6,276 nt of DNA from Halieaceae bacterium (GTDB lineage Bacteria > Pseudomonadota > Gammaproteobacteria > Pseudomonadales > Halieaceae): the NCBI GenBank assembly GCA_018666295.1, contig JABIZW010000132.1, forward strand, positions 1 through 6,276, read 5' to 3'. Each line of letters starts with the position of its first letter. Position 1 is the first letter of the stretch. The position numbers and the translations under genes are program-made. The notes beneath the pieces are model-generated. The model was not told where the DNA came from. It saw only the letters and a list, made by a program, of their open reading frames with translations, and ran no database searches. Below, in pieces: positions 5,768 to 6,276 of this stretch.

Positions 5768-6276
5768 ATGTCGTTGCTTCGTTTAAGCGACGCCGAGTTA
5801 CATTTCGGCACCCAAGTCTTATTGGATAAGCTCGACCTCACTGTCTCAAAGGGCGAGCGTCTCGGGTTACTCGGCCGAAATGGCGTGGGTAAAACCACGC
5901 TTTTTCGTGTGCTGACCGGAGAACAAGGTCTAGACGATGGCGAGCGTTGGATTGACCCCTCGCTCAAAATGGCGCGACTGGAGCAGGAACTTCCGCTTGA
6001 GGGCGAGACCTCCGTCTTTGACTGGGTCGCCGGCGGCCTCGATCAAGCCGGTGAGCTCTTGATTCAGTACAGCAGCCTGTTGGGGGCTGAAAGCAACGCC
6101 GATTTAACCAAGATGGCGAATATCCAAGAAGCGCTCGACGCTTGCGATGGATGGACACTGCAAAATCGCGTAGAAACCACATTGACTCAACTGGGCCTCA
6201 GCGGCTCGCAACTCCTCAAGGATTTATCAGGGGGATGGCGCCGGCGCGTAGCGCTGGGGCGAGCCCTGGTGTCTGA
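5768..6276 (+). CDS. uup: ABC-F family ATPase Uup, N-terminal part (3' end outside window)
   Basis: The frame runs from ATG 5768 off the right edge, showing 169 residues of a protein usually about 630 long. It starts at residue 1 of the first ATPase domain, with no membrane segment. Walker A is GRNGVGKT (36-43), followed by LTGEQGLDDG as in E. coli Uup, and then the family spacer. The ABC signature LSGGW (153-157) is followed by RRRVALGRALVS. Walker B, the linker, the second ATPase domain and the C-terminal coiled coil lie outside the window. ABC-F proteins are soluble and act on ribosomes. Uup has been linked to ribosome rescue or assembly and to precise excision of transposons. The N-terminal resemblance to Uup rather than EttA supports the symbol, but the missing C-terminus would settle it. 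Confidence 0.9.
   Translation, partial: MSLLRLSDAELHFGTQVLLDKLDLTVSKGERLGLLGRNGVGKTTLFRVLTGEQGLDDGERWIDPSLKMARLEQELPLEGETSVFDWVAGGLDQAGELLIQYSSLLGAESNADLTKMANIQEALDACDGWTLQNRVETTLTQLGLSGSQLLKDLSGGWRRRVALGRALVS

Noticed and set aside
5710..6182. Two - strand open frames (5710-5967 and 5964-6182) opposite uup
   Set aside because: They are antisense shadows of the uup reading frame, which carries clear Walker A and signature motifs.
1..6276. A defence system, mobile element or CRISPR array
   Set aside because: No transposase, integrase, nuclease, toxin-antitoxin pair or regular direct repeats were seen. The only periodic pattern is the propeller repeat inside the gene at 2095-3285.

Overview
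The window is a densely coded piece of a bacterial chromosome, most likely from an aerobic marine-type gammaproteobacterium. This placement is inferred from the Uup-type ABC-F protein, the MGMT-like alkyltransferase-like protein, moderate GC and short intergenic gaps. A member of the OM60/NOR5 (Halieaceae) group would fit, but the sequence alone cannot prove it. There are six real protein genes. The first is cut by the left edge and the last by the right edge. I see no RNA genes, insertion sequences, CRISPR arrays or attachment sites, and no gene-free stretch longer than about 180 bases.

The left half (1-3601) is on the + strand. It starts with the C-terminal 510 residues of a molybdopterin-dependent oxidoreductase. 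After a 181-base gap comes a tightly packed trio: a VOC-fold (glyoxalase/bleomycin-resistance type) protein, an exported protein joining a single c-type heme site to a streptogramin-lyase-like beta-propeller, and an alkyltransferase-like (ATL) DNA repair protein. The VOC stop and the propeller ATG are 2 bases apart. The ATL gene probably starts at a TTG inside the end of the propeller gene. The Mo-enzyme and the heme-propeller protein could share redox chemistry, but that is inference from proximity only.

The middle (3603-5674) is on the - strand. An NAD(P)H:quinone oxidoreductase-like MDR protein lies downstream of the heme A synthase gene ctaA (COX15 family). The ctaA gene ends in a strong hairpin that overlaps its own last codons. 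The quinone-oxidoreductase-like gene converges on the ATL gene with one base between the two stop codons.

The right end (5768-6276) is the start of uup, an ABC-F ATPase transcribed away from ctaA across a 93-base divergent intergenic region. CtaA supplies heme A for an aa3-type terminal oxidase, so the cell respires oxygen. No cytochrome oxidase genes lie in the window.

Most of this is ordinary housekeeping and respiratory material. The least ordinary element is the heme c/propeller fusion and its compact cluster with the VOC and ATL genes, next to the Mo-enzyme.
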